In this document: positions 8,025 through 15,348 of the stretch, in pieces | How the letters are laid out: every line of letters begins with the position of its first letter | Position numbering within the stretch: the stretch's first letter is position 1 | Origin: Gemmatimonadota bacterium | GTDB taxonomy: Bacteria > Gemmatimonadota > Gemmatimonadetes > Gemmatimonadales > Gemmatimonadaceae | Reading direction: 5' to 3' | Assembly (NCBI GenBank): GCA_025359135.1 | Contig: JANYHJ010000138.1 | Coordinates: 44,553 to 108,552, forward strand | DNA length: 64,000 nucleotides | Position numbers and translations under genes: made by a program | Notes under the pieces: generated by a model | Seen by the model: only the letters and a program-made list of their open reading frames with translations | What the model was told of the DNA's origin: nothing | Database searches by the model: none

Positions 8025-9809
8025 ATGCAGCTCAACACTCTCGACTGGATCATCGCCCTGCTGAGCCTGGTGGCCGCAGGGGCGCCGGCGCTCTTCTATT
8101 GGAAGCGCGCGGGCTCGGGGACGGCGGAGTTCTTCACGAGCGGACAGTCGGCGCCGTGGTGGCTGATCGGGACGTCGATGGTGGCAACGACGTTCAGCGC
8201 GGACACGCCGAACCTGGTGACCGACTTCGTGCGGACGAAGGGCGTGAGCTACAACTGGGTGTGGTGGGCGTTCCTGCTCACGGGCATGATGACGGTGTTC
8301 TTCTATGCGCGGTTGTGGCGCCGGTCGGGCGTGCTGACCGACCTCGAGTTCTACGAGCTGCGCTACGCCGGCAAGCCGGCGGCGTTCGTGCGCGGGTTCC
8401 GCGCCATCTACCTCGGGCTCTTCTTCAACTGCGCGATCATGGCGACGGTGACGCTCGCCGCGATCAAGATCTCGAACGTGATGCTGGGCTGGGGCGCGAC
8501 GGAGACGGTGCTCATCTGCGGCGCGATCTGCGTGGTGTTCGCGGCGGTGTCGGGGCTGTGGGGGGTGCTGGCCATCGACATGGTGCAGTTCGTGATCAAG
8601 ATGAGCGCGGTGATCGCGGCCGCGTGGTACGCGCTCGATCACCCGAAGGTGGGCGGGCTGCACGGGCTCGTGACCAAGATCGATCCGAAGACGCTGTCGC
8701 TGTTGCCCGACTTCGGGAACTGGAACCTGACGCTCTCGGTGCTGATCATCCCGCTGGCGGTGCAGTGGTGGTCGGTGTGGTATCCCGGCGCGGAACCAGG
8801 CGGTGGCTCGTACATCGCGCAACGGATGCTCGCGGCCAAGGATGAACGCCACGCGATGGCGGGGACGCTCTGGTTCAACGTGGCGCACTACGCGCTGCGC
8901 CCGTGGCCGTGGATCATCACGGCGCTGGCGAGCATGCTGGTGTTCCCGACGCTCAACGACATCCATGTGCAGCTGCCGTGGGTGGACCAGAAGCTGATCG
9001 GCAACGACCTCGCCTTCCCGGCGATGCTGACGCTGCTGCCGCACGGGATGCTCGGCGTGATGATCGCGGCGCTGCTCGCGGCGTACGTGAGCACGATCGT
9101 GACGCACCTGAACTGGGGGTCGAGCTATCTCGTCATCGACATTTATCATCGCTTCCTCAAGCGGGACGCGAGCGAGCCGCACCTGGTGTGGGTCTCGCGC
9201 GGACTGTCGATCGTGCTGATGGCGCTGGCGGCGATGTTCGCGCAGCTGCTCACGACGGCGGGAGAAGCGTTCCAGCTGCTGCTGTCGGTGGGCGCGGGGA
9301 CGGGACTCCTCTACCTGCTGCGCTGGTTCTGGTGGCGCATCAACGCATGGAGCGAGATCGCAGCGATGCTTTCGAGCTTCGCGGTGGCGGCGGGGTTCTT
9401 CGTGGCGAAGAAGTGGTTCGGGCTGCAGATGGAGGAATACCAGCAGCTGTTGATCACGATCGCGATCACGACGGTGAGCTGGGTGACGGCGACGTTCGTG
9501 ACCGCGCCGGTGGATGACGCGACGCTGGTGGCGTTCTACAAGAAGGTGCGGCCGGCGGGACATGGCTGGACGCGCGTGCGCGCCATGGCGCAGGTGGGGC
9601 CGAGTCCCGACTCACTGCCGACGCAGCTGCTGGGGATGGTGTGCGGCGTGATGTGGGTGTACGCGGCGCTCTTCGGCACGGGCAACCTGCTCTACGGGCA
9701 CACGGCGCAGGCGGCGGTGTGCGGCGTGGTGTTCGCGCTGGCGAGCGTGGGGTTGTGGAAGACGGCGGCGTCGCTGTTCGGGGCGCGGGACACCGCGACG
9801 GCGGCGTGA
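8025..9809 (+). CDS. Sodium:solute symporter (SSS family)
   Basis: Inner-membrane Na+-coupled transporter of 594 residues with 12-14 hydrophobic segments. Early features include the GQSAPWWLIGTSMVATTFSADTP core of TM1-TM2, where the small and hydroxyl residues of the sodium site normally lie, and long helices throughout. Two lineages share this pattern: sugar-type and monocarboxylate-type members. The start at 8025 gives a short cytoplasmic or periplasmic tip before TM1, whereas in-frame codons further upstream would add an Arg-rich stretch unlike a membrane protein. The convergent neighbours encode an N-acetylhexosamine-type kinase and a nucleotidyltransferase, so an amino sugar is a reasonable substrate guess, but nothing in the sequence proves it. 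Confidence 0.9.
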   Translation: MQLNTLDWIIALLSLVAAGAPALFYWKRAGSGTAEFFTSGQSAPWWLIGTSMVATTFSADTPNLVTDFVRTKGVSYNWVWWAFLLTGMMTVFFYARLWRRSGVLTDLEFYELRYAGKPAAFVRGFRAIYLGLFFNCAIMATVTLAAIKISNVMLGWGATETVLICGAICVVFAAVSGLWGVLAIDMVQFVIKMSAVIAAAWYALDHPKVGGLHGLVTKIDPKTLSLLPDFGNWNLTLSVLIIPLAVQWWSVWYPGAEPGGGSYIAQRMLAAKDERHAMAGTLWFNVAHYALRPWPWIITALASMLVFPTLNDIHVQLPWVDQKLIGNDLAFPAMLTLLPHGMLGVMIAALLAAYVSTIVTHLNWGSSYLVIDIYHRFLKRDASEPHLVWVSRGLSIVLMALAAMFAQLLTTAGEAFQLLLSVGAGTGLLYLLRWFWWRINAWSEIAAMLSSFAVAAGFFVAKKWFGLQMEEYQQLLITIAITTVSWVTATFVTAPVDDATLVAFYKKVRPAGHGWTRVRAMAQVGPSPDSLPTQLLGMVCGVMWVYAALFGTGNLLYGHTAQAAVCGVVFALASVGLWKTAASLFGARDTATAA

Positions 9810-9828
9810 AGTCGGCAGTGCATCGCGC

Positions 9829-9845
9829 GCGCGGCGGGGCCGCGC
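9829..9845. terminator. Short GC hairpin between convergent genes
   Basis: Perfect 7-bp stem gcgcggc / gccgcgc with a GGG loop in the 42-bp gap between the symporter and the kinase gene. No T-run follows, so termination here is weakly supported. Confidence 0.3.
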
Positions 9846-9851
9846 CGAGGT

Positions 9852-10976
9852 TCAGGCCGAGCTGACGAGGCGGCGTAGGCGATCCTCGCCGGCCTCGAGG
9901 GCGGCGAGCAGGGCGAACTGGGCGCGGGCGCGGTCGAGGTTCTGGCCGGCCCGCGCCGTTCTATAGTAGCGATCTGCTTCCAAATGGTCGGTGAGGAAGC
10001 GGACCCCCTGCTCGAAGGTGATGACGAGCGCGCCATCGACGAGCGAGTCGCGCTCGGGCGCGGTGAGGGCGGGGCCGGCCGCCTCGATCCAGCCGTGGAG
10101 CAGCGCGTCGAGCAAGGGCCAGCGGATCGTCACCGGTCGCGGGTCATCCTCGGAACGATCGCCCGCCATCGAGCGCACGAGGTCGCCGACGTCCCAGGCG
10201 GCGAGGCCCGGCATGACGGTGTCGAGATCCACCACGCAGAGCGCTTCGCCGGTGGCGTCGTCGAAGAGGACGTTGGCGATCTTGGCGTCGTTGTGCGTGG
10301 CGCGCAGTGGCAGGCGCCCGGCGTGCAACGCCCCCATGAGCCGGGCGCCGAGGGCGTGACGCGCGCGGGCGAACGTGATGTCGTTCGCGGCGCCGGCGGC
10401 ACGATGCGCGCTGTCGGCGGTGATGGCGGCCTCGAGTGCGACGAGGCGGCGCGGTGTGTCGTGGAAATGCGGGATGGTCTCGCGCAGGCCGCGCGCGTCG
10501 AGATCGGCGAGGTCGCGGAAGAAGTGGCCGAAGGCGCGCGCCGCTTCCGCGGCCTGCGACGGTCGCGTGGTGGCGGTGACGCCGTGCGCATCCTCGATGA
10601 ACTGGAAGGCGCGCCATGCGGTCCCGTCGTTCGCGCGCTCGACGAGGCGATCGTGATCGGACGCGACCGGCACGAGCAGGCGACGTCGCCGCTCACGTCG
10701 GGGGTCCCGCTCCGCCGCCGAACGCAGGGCGCGCGTGACGAGCGCGATATTGTGCGCGACCGCGTCCAGGTCGGGGAAGACGTGCTCGTTCACGCACTGC
10801 AGCATGACGGGCGGTCCGCCCGCGCTCGCGACGTACGAGCCGTGGATGTGTCCGCCGGAGAGCGGACGGACCTCGAGCGTGCCGGCGTGCGCGGCGGCCT
10901 CGCCGATGAAGCGCGCAACCGCGAACCGGAGAGCGGCACTCACGTCGCCGTGAGGCGCGTGGGCGCCGCTCGTCAC
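9852..10976 (-). CDS. N-acetylhexosamine 1-kinase-like phosphotransferase (APH fold)
   Basis: A 374-residue aminoglycoside-phosphotransferase-fold kinase. The catalytic motif is THNDAKIANVLFDD and the metal motif is CVVDLDTVMPG, followed by WDVGDLVR. C-terminal TFEQGVRFLTDHLEADRYY and NLDRARAQFAL segments match what I recall of NahK/LnpB, which phosphorylates GlcNAc or GalNAc at C1, better than antibiotic kinases. The GTG at 10976 overlaps the TGA of the upstream nucleotidyltransferase, so the two are translationally coupled. A kinase that makes a sugar-1-phosphate beside a nucleotidyltransferase fits salvage of free amino sugars. Exact sugar specificity is inference; a generic sugar or choline kinase is the alternative. 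Confidence 0.78.
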   Translation of the reverse strand: MTSGAHAPHGDVSAALRFAVARFIGEAAAHAGTLEVRPLSGGHIHGSYVASAGGPPVMLQCVNEHVFPDLDAVAHNIALVTRALRSAAERDPRRERRRRLLVPVASDHDRLVERANDGTAWRAFQFIEDAHGVTATTRPSQAAEAARAFGHFFRDLADLDARGLRETIPHFHDTPRRLVALEAAITADSAHRAAGAANDITFARARHALGARLMGALHAGRLPLRATHNDAKIANVLFDDATGEALCVVDLDTVMPGLAAWDVGDLVRSMAGDRSEDDPRPVTIRWPLLDALLHGWIEAAGPALTAPERDSLVDGALVITFEQGVRFLTDHLEADRYYRTARAGQNLDRARAQFALLAALEAGEDRLRRLVSSA

Positions 10977-11884
10977 CAGAGCCTGGCCGGATAGGCGCCG
11001 GTCGCGTGGAGCGCGGCCAGTGCGTCGACGGTGGCGGGGCGATCTTCCTTGTGCGTGACGCCGCACCACGAGGCGCCGGTCGAAAGCAGGCGACAGCGCG
11101 CGCGTTCACCAGCGAGCGCGTCGTTGACCACGTCGGGCAGCAGGCACTCGTCCTTGAGCCCGGGCGTGGCGCGCAGGAAGGTGGTGAAGGCCGCGTCGAG
11201 CAGGGCGAAGAGTGGTGGAGTGAAGGCCCAGCAATTCATCGACACGAGCGTGTCGGCCGCGAGCTCGGTGGTGCGACCATCCGCCGCCGTGATGACGCCG
11301 TTGCCGTCGGCATTGCGCACGATGCCGCGCTGCTCGATGACCTTGGTGAGGAAGCCGTCGCCCGTGCTGTCGCAGAGGGCGCGATTGACGGCGCCGTGCA
11401 GGCTCATGGTATGGCCGAGCGGGAAGGCGACGTTGGCCCAGGGCGCGGTGGTGGGCGCAGCGGATGCATCGCGCAGGGTGCCGGCGAGCACGCGGTACGT
11501 TTCGGCGCCGTAGAAGTCGTCGGCGTTGACGACGGCGAAAGGCGACGTCACGGCCTCGCGCGCGACGAGCACGGCGTGCGCGGTGCCCCATGGCGATTCG
11601 CGTCCCGCGGGCACCGCAGCCCACGCCGGGATGCGATCGAGCTCCTGCTCGACGATGGCGATGCGAAGCGAGCGGCCCGCGCGGGCGACGAGCGTGGCCT
11701 CGACCTGCGCGCGGAGGGTGCGCCGCGTGATGACCACGAGGTCGGTGAAGCCGGCGCGCGCCGCATCGAAGGCCGCGTAGTCCATGAGCGTGGACCCGTC
11801 GGGCCCCAGGGGATCGAGCTGCTTGGGGCCGCCGTAGCGGCTGCCGAGGCCGGCCGCGAGGAGTACGAGGGTCGTGGAGGGCAC
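10973..11884 (-). CDS. Sugar-1-phosphate nucleotidyltransferase-like protein
   Basis: A 303-residue GT-A-fold nucleotidyltransferase. The N-terminus holds the signature LAAGLGSRYGGPKQLDPLGP, a variant of the GxGxRxx...PK motif, followed by MDY and later the metal-binding VNADDFYG. The residues SPWGTAHAVL and the C-terminal KEDRPATVDAL segment complete the domain. I start it at the GTG at 11884; longer versions add a low-complexity Arg/Ser-rich extension that overlaps the divergent promoter region. With the downstream kinase it would turn a hexosamine 1-phosphate into a nucleotide sugar. Which nucleotide and sugar are used cannot be read from sequence. Confidence 0.82.
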   Translation of the reverse strand: MPSTTLVLLAAGLGSRYGGPKQLDPLGPDGSTLMDYAAFDAARAGFTDLVVITRRTLRAQVEATLVARAGRSLRIAIVEQELDRIPAWAAVPAGRESPWGTAHAVLVAREAVTSPFAVVNADDFYGAETYRVLAGTLRDASAAPTTAPWANVAFPLGHTMSLHGAVNRALCDSTGDGFLTKVIEQRGIVRNADGNGVITAADGRTTELAADTLVSMNCWAFTPPLFALLDAAFTTFLRATPGLKDECLLPDVVNDALAGERARCRLLSTGASWCGVTHKEDRPATVDALAALHATGAYPARLW

Positions 11885-11973
11885 GAGAGCGGGAGTCAGC
11901 GTGTGGTGAGGCGGGTGGATGGGCCCTATCTTAGCCCTGTTCGTTCCCCCTGAGCCAGTTGGCCGACGCCCCG

Positions 11974-13356
11974 ATGCCCCTTGATCCGTTCTCGCGTGAC
12001 GCGACGCGACGAGACTTTCTCCGCTCCGGCGCCGCGATGGGAGTCGGCGCGGCCCTGACGCGCTTCGGATTCCCCGCGTCAGGGACCGCGCCGGGCGGTG
12101 CGTCGCCCGTGACGCCAGCGACGAGCCCGTTCCTCGCAGCCGCACCGATGGACGTGGTGCGCATGGGCATCGTGGGGGTGGGCGGCCAGGGGACGTCGCA
12201 TGTGGACATCCTGCTCAACGTCCCCGGCGTCGAGATAGTAGCAATCTGCGACATAAATCAGGCGCACGCGGAGCGGGCGGCGCAGCTCTGCACGACGGCG
12301 GGACGCCGGAAGCCGGCGCTCTACACGCGGGGCCCACGCGACTTCGAGCGGCTCTGCGCGGAGGAGAAGCTGGACCTCGTGCTCACCGCCACGCCGTGGG
12401 AGTGGCACGTGCCCGTGCTGCTCGCGGCCATGAAGAACGGCAAGCATGCGGCCACCGAGGTGCCGGCTTCGTACACCCCCGACGGCTGCTGGGAGCTGGT
12501 GGAGAGCGCCGAGCGGACGCAGAAGCACTGCGTGATGATGGAGAACTGCAACTACGGTCGCTCCGAGCTGCTCGTGCTCAACCTCGTGCGGCAGGGGGTG
12601 CTGGGCGAGGTGCTGCACGCGGAAGGCGCGTACCTGCACGACCTCCGCGCGGTGCAGCATGACGACGGCGAGGGGCTGTGGCGGCGCGCGCACCAGATTT
12701 CGCGCAACGGCAACCAGTATCCGACGCACGGGCTGGGCCCGGTCGCCAACTGTCTCGACATCAACCGCGGCGACCGGTTCGAGTACGTGGTGTCGATGAG
12801 CGGGCCGGCGCGCGGGCTCAAGGCGTGGCAGCGCGAGCACCTGACGGCCGCGGATCCGCGTGCGCAGGAGTCGTACGTGCAGGGCGACGTGAACATCTCC
12901 CTCGTGAAGACGGCCAACGGCCGGACCGTGGTAGTGACGCACGACGTGAACTTGCCGCGTCCCTACAGCCGCGTGAACCTGGTGCAGGGCAGCAAGGGCG
13001 TCTTCATGGGCTACCCCGACCGCGTGTACGTGGAAGGACGCTCGAAGCGCGAGCACGTGTGGGATGACGTGACCTCGTGGCGCGAGCAGTACGAGCACCC
13101 GCTCTGGCGCTCGGAGAAGATCCAGCAAGTGCGCACGGGGCATGGCGGCATGGACTACCTCGAGGACTACCGGCTGATCCAGTGCCTGCGACAGGGCGTG
13201 CCGACCGACATGAACGTCTACGACCTCGCGGCGGTGTCGTCGCTGACGTGGAGCACGGAGCAGTCGGTGACGGCACGCAGCGCACCCGTGAACATTCCCG
13301 ACTACACGAAAGGGAAGTGGAAGACGACGCCGGCGTGGCCCATCGTGGAAGCGTGA
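11974..13356 (+). CDS. Tat-exported Gfo/Idh/MocA oxidoreductase, GH109 (alpha-N-acetylgalactosaminidase)-like
   Basis: A 460-residue protein whose N-terminus carries a twin-arginine signal (TRRDFLRSGAAMGVGAAL). The NAD-binding Rossmann core begins at MGIVGVGGQG (about residue 69). MENCNYGRSELLVLNLVRQGVLGEVLHAEGAYLHDLR-type sequence around residues 190-225 and the C-terminal NIPDYTKGKWK tail resemble GH109 glycosidases, which use enzyme-bound NAD to remove alpha-linked N-acetylgalactosamine by an oxidation-elimination route. The start ATG at 11974 puts the Tat motif near residue 12; a TTG at 11959 is possible. It is divergent from the kinase/nucleotidyltransferase pair. A generic exported sugar dehydrogenase is the alternative. 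The next gene overlaps its stop (GTGA). Confidence 0.85.
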   Translation: MPLDPFSRDATRRDFLRSGAAMGVGAALTRFGFPASGTAPGGASPVTPATSPFLAAAPMDVVRMGIVGVGGQGTSHVDILLNVPGVEIVAICDINQAHAERAAQLCTTAGRRKPALYTRGPRDFERLCAEEKLDLVLTATPWEWHVPVLLAAMKNGKHAATEVPASYTPDGCWELVESAERTQKHCVMMENCNYGRSELLVLNLVRQGVLGEVLHAEGAYLHDLRAVQHDDGEGLWRRAHQISRNGNQYPTHGLGPVANCLDINRGDRFEYVVSMSGPARGLKAWQREHLTAADPRAQESYVQGDVNISLVKTANGRTVVVTHDVNLPRPYSRVNLVQGSKGVFMGYPDRVYVEGRSKREHVWDDVTSWREQYEHPLWRSEKIQQVRTGHGGMDYLEDYRLIQCLRQGVPTDMNVYDLAAVSSLTWSTEQSVTARSAPVNIPDYTKGKWKTTPAWPIVEA

Positions 13357-14033
13357 GCACGATCCGCCACGCAGGCAGTTCCTCCGTCTCATCCGGAGGA
13401 TCCAGGCCCAAGGCACCGTCGGCGAACGCAACACGCTCCGCGCAGTCGTTCGACCGCGCCTACTTCGACAAGTGGTACCGCGATCCCGCGCACCGCGTGC
13501 GGACGCACGCCGACCGCGCACGACAGGTCGCGTTCGCGGTGGCCGCCACGGAGCTGCTGCTCGAACGGCCGCTGCGCACCGTGCTCGATGTCGGGGCGGG
13601 CGAGGGGCACTGGCAACCGGTGCTCAAGTCGCTGCGGCCGCGCGTGCAGTACACCGGACTGGATCCGAGCGAACACGCGGTGCGCACCTTCGGCGCGCGG
13701 CGCAACCTGCGCCTGGGCTCGATCGAGCAGCTCGACGCGGTGGAGCTCGAGCAGGGGTACGATCTTGTCTGCTGCGTCGGGATGCTCTACTACCTGACGG
13801 CATCGCAGTTCCGCCGCGGCATCCGGCTGCTCGCCGAACGCACGGCGGGAATGGCCTACCTCGAGCTGTTCGCGAAGGAGGACGAACTCGAGGGCGACCT
13901 GCCGATCGGGACGGCGCGTCTGGCTGCGTGGTACCGGCGCGAAATGCGGCACGCGGGTTGGGTGTCGCTCGGACAGCATTGCTGGGTCACGGAGGCGATG
14001 GCGGAGCGGGTGTCGAGCCTGGAGCGCGCGTGA
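13353..14033 (+). CDS. Class I SAM-dependent methyltransferase
   Basis: A 226-residue protein beginning with GTG that overlaps the upstream TGA. The Rossmann motif I is VLDVGAGEGHW (DVGAGEG at residues 79-85), followed by an acidic motif in YTGLDPSEHAV and a motif in YDLVCCVGMLYYL. The first ~30 residues are Ser-rich and probably disordered. The FDRAYFDKWYRDP segment just before the fold occurs in small-molecule methyltransferases. The substrate is unknown. It is coupled by overlaps to the GH109-like gene before it and the membrane glycosyltransferase after it, which hints at modification of a glycan or lipid, but this is only context. Confidence 0.85.
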   Translation: MSTIRHAGSSSVSSGGSRPKAPSANATRSAQSFDRAYFDKWYRDPAHRVRTHADRARQVAFAVAATELLLERPLRTVLDVGAGEGHWQPVLKSLRPRVQYTGLDPSEHAVRTFGARRNLRLGSIEQLDAVELEQGYDLVCCVGMLYYLTASQFRRGIRLLAERTAGMAYLELFAKEDELEGDLPIGTARLAAWYRREMRHAGWVSLGQHCWVTEAMAERVSSLERA

Positions 14034-15289
14034 GCGGCGCATCGAAGGCGAGGAGCGACACGTTGCCTGTTCCGCAGATCGAGGACGGCCGTTCCGCTCG
14101 AGACGACAGACTCCTCAAGGGAATGCTCGCGCTCTACCTCGTGGCCGTTGCGGTCGCCACACTGCAACGCGGCATCCTCAGCACCGAGAACAACTTCGCG
14201 ATCTTCCGCTGGGCGTTCGAGCACCTGCGCCGCGGCCAGGATCTCTACGCGTTCTATCCCGGCCAGCACGACGACCAGTTCAAGTACTCACCGACATTCG
14301 CGCTGCTCTTTGCGCCGTTCGCGCCGTGGCCGTTCGCGATCGGCCTGACGCTGTGGAACGCGACGAGCGCCGGCGCGGTGTGGTACGCGGTCACGCGACT
14401 GTTGCCGCCCAGGCAGGCCGCGTGGGCGCTCGGCCTCGCGTTCGTGGAAGTGCTGACGTGCCTGCAGCGCGCACAGTCGAACGCGCTCTGCGCGGCGCTG
14501 ATCATCCTCGCGTTCATTGCGCTCGAGCGCGGCCAGCTGTGGCGCGCAGCGGCGGCGATCGCAACCGGAGCCTTCGTCAAGCTCTTTCCGCTGGCCGCGC
14601 TCGCGTTTGCGCTCTGGCAGCGGCGCATTGTGCGCTTCTCGCTCGTGTTCGTGGCGGTGATGCTGGGGTTCCTCGCGCTGCCACTGGCGGTCACGAGTCC
14701 CACGCGCCTGGTGGAGCAGTACGCGAGCTGGCGAGCAACCGAGGCGCACGATGCCGACGAGCTGCAGTTCGACTGCGTGCAGTGCGCCGCCAAGGTCGAC
14801 GGCGGCGGGCTCTATGGCGGCGTGATGCAGCAGCTGCGCTTCTGGACCGGTGCCGCGATTCCCAACTGGCCCGTGCAGCTGGCCGGCACGCTGCTGCTGC
14901 TGCTGCCGATCACACTGCGCTGGCGTGACCGCGATGACCCTGCGTTCCGCCGGCTCGTCCTCTGTTCACTGCTCGTCTACGTCGTGATTTTCAATCACCA
15001 GTCGGAGTCGCCGTCGTTCGTGATCGCGATGCTGGGCGTCACGATCTGGTGGGCGTCGGGAGCGCGGACGCACTGGCAGACCACGTGCATGGTGTTGACG
15101 GTGCTGATTGTGTCGATCGCGTACAGCGACCTCGTGCCCGGCCAGATCCGCTCGGAAGTGTTCGGCCGCTATCGACTCAAGACGGTGCCGTGCCTGCTGA
15201 GCTGGCTCGCGATGCAGTGGGAGCTGTGGCGCGGGGCGCCCTCGGCGTCAACACGATCGACGCCGCCAGCGGTGCCGTTGGCGGCGTAG
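14030..15289 (+). CDS. GT87/DUF2029-type membrane glycosyltransferase
   Basis: A 419-residue polytopic membrane protein with about nine to ten hydrophobic segments. The first periplasmic loop contains the acidic pair and the family-like stretch HDDQFKYSPTFALLFAPFA, which resembles the Y-PP-ALL-AP motif of polyprenyl-phosphate-mannose-dependent transferases (GT87). The GTG start overlaps the methyltransferase stop by four bases. The first ~25 residues are a soluble tail. It should transfer a sugar from a lipid carrier to an acceptor on the outer face of the inner membrane. Donor and acceptor are unknown. Confidence 0.8.
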   Translation: MSGASKARSDTLPVPQIEDGRSARDDRLLKGMLALYLVAVAVATLQRGILSTENNFAIFRWAFEHLRRGQDLYAFYPGQHDDQFKYSPTFALLFAPFAPWPFAIGLTLWNATSAGAVWYAVTRLLPPRQAAWALGLAFVEVLTCLQRAQSNALCAALIILAFIALERGQLWRAAAAIATGAFVKLFPLAALAFALWQRRIVRFSLVFVAVMLGFLALPLAVTSPTRLVEQYASWRATEAHDADELQFDCVQCAAKVDGGGLYGGVMQQLRFWTGAAIPNWPVQLAGTLLLLLPITLRWRDRDDPAFRRLVLCSLLVYVVIFNHQSESPSFVIAMLGVTIWWASGARTHWQTTCMVLTVLIVSIAYSDLVPGQIRSEVFGRYRLKTVPCLLSWLAMQWELWRGAPSASTRSTPPAVPLAA

Positions 15290-15348
15290 TGCACGTGCGG
15301 CGCGGTCGATAAGGGTCGCGCCGACCGCTTTAGCATCATTCTTTCGTG

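Noticed and set aside
12079..13521. Minus-strand open frame (about 480 codons) opposite the GH109-like gene
   Set aside because: Low-complexity His/Arg/Val-rich translation, no start context and no family resemblance.
15290..15348. Hairpin gcggtcg ... cgaccgc before the M16 gene
   Set aside because: Seven-bp stem with a 13-nt loop and no T-run; too weak to call a terminator.
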